From Bryum argenteum (Eukaryota; Streptophyta; Bryopsida; Bryales; Bryaceae), in assembly GCA_037043015.1 (NCBI GenBank), contig CM073322.1, positions 4,165,601 to 4,229,600 on the forward strand: 64,000 nt of DNA, given 5' to 3'. This document shows positions 62,215 to 64,000 of this stretch, piece by piece. Each line of letters opens with the position of its first letter. The first letter of the stretch is position 1. Position numbers and translations under genes: made by a program. Under the pieces are notes generated by a model. It did not search any database. It saw nothing but the letters and a program-made list of their open reading frames with translations, and had not been told where the DNA came from.

Positions 62215-63020
62215 CTTACGTTGAGTAGGTGATATTGAAGACAATCACTCGAGAACTATTTCGATCTGGGTCACATTTTCTGTAATTCCCAGCTATTGTG
62301 AGAATTTATTATAGGATTTAGCAGAGCATTCAATATTCGGAGCATTCAGATCTATTAATGAGATGATGCTTGTACACACATTGTGGGAGTAGCATGTGAT
62401 CAAATGGAGCCCACGCTTGATGGTTGCGGTCTCACTGTCAGGCTCATTCATGGTGCCACAAATGATTGTGCTGAGCCCCTTGTTCTCCAGCTCATCGTGG
62501 AGTTGCAAAGTCAGAGCCTGCAACCTCTCTATTATACTATTCAACCAGATGATGGTTTTATCCAACCAGATAGATGAATGTGCTTATTACATTTTGGTGA
62601 TGAAAGGCACCTGCAGATATTGTCCATGAATAGTCACCAAGATAGAGCGTACTTTAGAGTATGAGATTCTATGTAGTAGTTTGAACTTTTGTATTTTTCT
62701 GCTATATCAACCGGAGAAAGAGGAACATGAGTTCGTTACAAGTTGTACTTTAAATGGTTGCAAATAGTATGATCTTACAAGCTTAGTAATCGGTAATTCT
62801 AAATTTCGAGCGCACCCATTTGACTTAAGAAGTATAATTAGCAACATTAGGCAACACAAGTGCTTCAATTAAAGATGCCAATACCATATTTAAAACATTC
62901 ACATTTTTAAAGCCGTTTGTTTTATTTTGAATGAGATATTATGATCTCGAGCACAATTCATTAGGCTGCGGCTGCACGACGTGGTGTTAGAAGCGGTTAT
63001 TTTTGTAGAGTTGTAGAAAT
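62215..63020. other. 3' flank of the synthetase; no gene
   Basis: AT-rich sequence with no supported gene. The synthetase 3' UTR likely lies within the first few hundred bases. Confidence 0.4.
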
Positions 63021-63437
63021 TGTTGCATAAATAGAAATATATACTGCAAGTTACTAGTTACTGCTGCTACTAGAAACCATCCAAGTCTCATGGAGCCACT
63101 CAATACTGAGTGTTACTAAACTAGGAAATATCAATACTGAGTGTTACTAACTATGTTACTAACTAGAAAACTAGGAAATATCAATACTGAGTGTTTCTAA
63201 CTATGTTACTAACTAGAAAATATTGTATCTAGTAGTTAGGAGGATAGAAAGTTGGATGGAAGTTAAGTTGACTTATTGTTTACTTAGCTTTCTAACCAAC
63301 CTTCCATCCTCCTGACTTCTAGATATGAGATTTCCTAGTTAGTAACTCCCAGTATTGGATGGCTCTAAGAAAATCGAATTTTGGATGGTTCTAGTAGCAT
63401 GCGACAACTTGCAGTATGAGTTTCTATTTACACAACA
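63021..63437. repeat. Two Copia LTR fragments in tail-to-tail inverted orientation
   Basis: TGTTGCATAAATAGAAA starts at 63021 on the plus strand. TGTTGTGTAAATAGAAA starts at 63437 on the minus strand. Both continue with ACTGCAAGTT, CTACTAGAA and CCATCCAA and meet near 63253, so they are two fragments of one LTR family. The left one has an inner duplication of about 55 bp (63120-63222) containing CAATACTGAGTGTT. The minus-strand fragment lies directly after the polypurine tract at 63438-63446, as in a 3' LTR. Confidence 0.75.
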
Positions 63438-64000
63438 CTCCTCCTCGAATACGAAAGTTATTACTCTAGTGTTTGGTCCTATATAAGTTATTACTCTAGT
63501 GTTTGATCCTATATATAACTCCTCCTCAAGCACAAGATACCTTATTAAAAATTACCTTTGAGTAAAAACCCATTTAATAGGAAAAACTCAAAGTGTAGAA
63601 AAGAGTATATTTAGCTCCGCATTCTAGTTGCTTGTATAAGTCGACGGTGAGTGTGGGTTGGCAAGGCTTTCGTAAGAATGTCAGCAACGTTATGGGTGGA
63701 TTCAATTTTATGCACTTGAATTTGACAATTGGTGACCAGTTCTTATTTGTAGCCGAAGATTTGAGATCAATCTTAAGTGTAGCCGAAGATTTGAGATCAA
63801 TGAGCTTGACTTGCTTTTGATAAATGCAACACCCGCTTGCGCTACACATGTTGTGTTATCCTCATATAAAATAGTTGCATTGATGGGAATGTTAAGTGTT
63901 GTCTTTTACTTTTACTTCGTTATGAGGGCTCCATTGCTAATCAAGCATCCTCAAGCCATGCTTTGAGCCGTTCCCCATTACATTGCTTGCATTTGTATAT
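63438..64000 (-). pseudogene. Copia-type pol remnant and polypurine tract
   Basis: Reading on the minus strand, degenerate frames include EDNTTCVAQAGVAFI-like residues (about 63870-63830) and NVADILTKALPTHTHRRL (about 63700-63630), both typical of the end of a Ty1/Copia polyprotein. The purine tract GAGGAGGAG (63446-63438) precedes the LTR start. Stops, shifts and a duplicated GTAGCCGAAGATTTGAGAT (63752-63798) show decay. The element continues beyond the right window edge. Confidence 0.75.

Overview
This is nuclear DNA of a land plant. It is AT-rich and repeat-dense, with spliced genes that have GT-AG introns (and one apparent GC-AG intron). The genes fit a plant: an RSL-type bHLH transcription factor, two nucleobase-ascorbate transporters of the NAT11/NAT12 type, a thylakoid-lumen cyclophilin with a transit peptide, a cytosolic tyrosyl-tRNA synthetase, an AAMP-type WD40 protein and a plant CCHC zinc-knuckle protein. 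The RSL sequence and the repeat content suggest a non-seed plant, perhaps a moss or other bryophyte, but that is inference and the species cannot be named.

Layout. From 1 to about 14,010 is a transposon-like block: its two outer arms are inverted copies of each other, and its interior carries a broken SUVR-type SET-domain gene, a 176-bp tandem array and scraps of a degenerate minus-strand gene. The RSL bHLH gene (15810-18542, +) follows, with a foldback Tc1/mariner-like element (18925-19860) in its 3' flank. Next is NAT-A (20387-25103, -). Upstream of it lie a tandem array that looks SINE-derived and a truncated copy of the 5' end of NAT-A. From 27 to 39 kb I see no intact gene, only MITE-like elements, a tRNA-derived SINE, a Copia remnant and low-complexity DNA. 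A zinc-knuckle gene (40241-41167, -), NAT-B (42885-47592, -) and the AAMP gene (49241-52929, -) follow. Then come two plus-strand genes, the lumenal cyclophilin (55340-58248) and tyrosyl-tRNA synthetase (60249-62214). The window ends in a Copia remnant with two LTR fragments facing each other.

How the genes relate. NAT-A and NAT-B are paralogues with the same ten-exon layout and the same intron phases, so they are a local duplication now about 18 kb apart. The other genes are unrelated housekeeping or regulatory genes and nothing suggests a shared pathway or cluster. I reconstructed exon structures by eye from splice sites, reading frame and family alignment from memory. Every joined CDS stays in frame to its stop, which supports the models, but no transcript was available.
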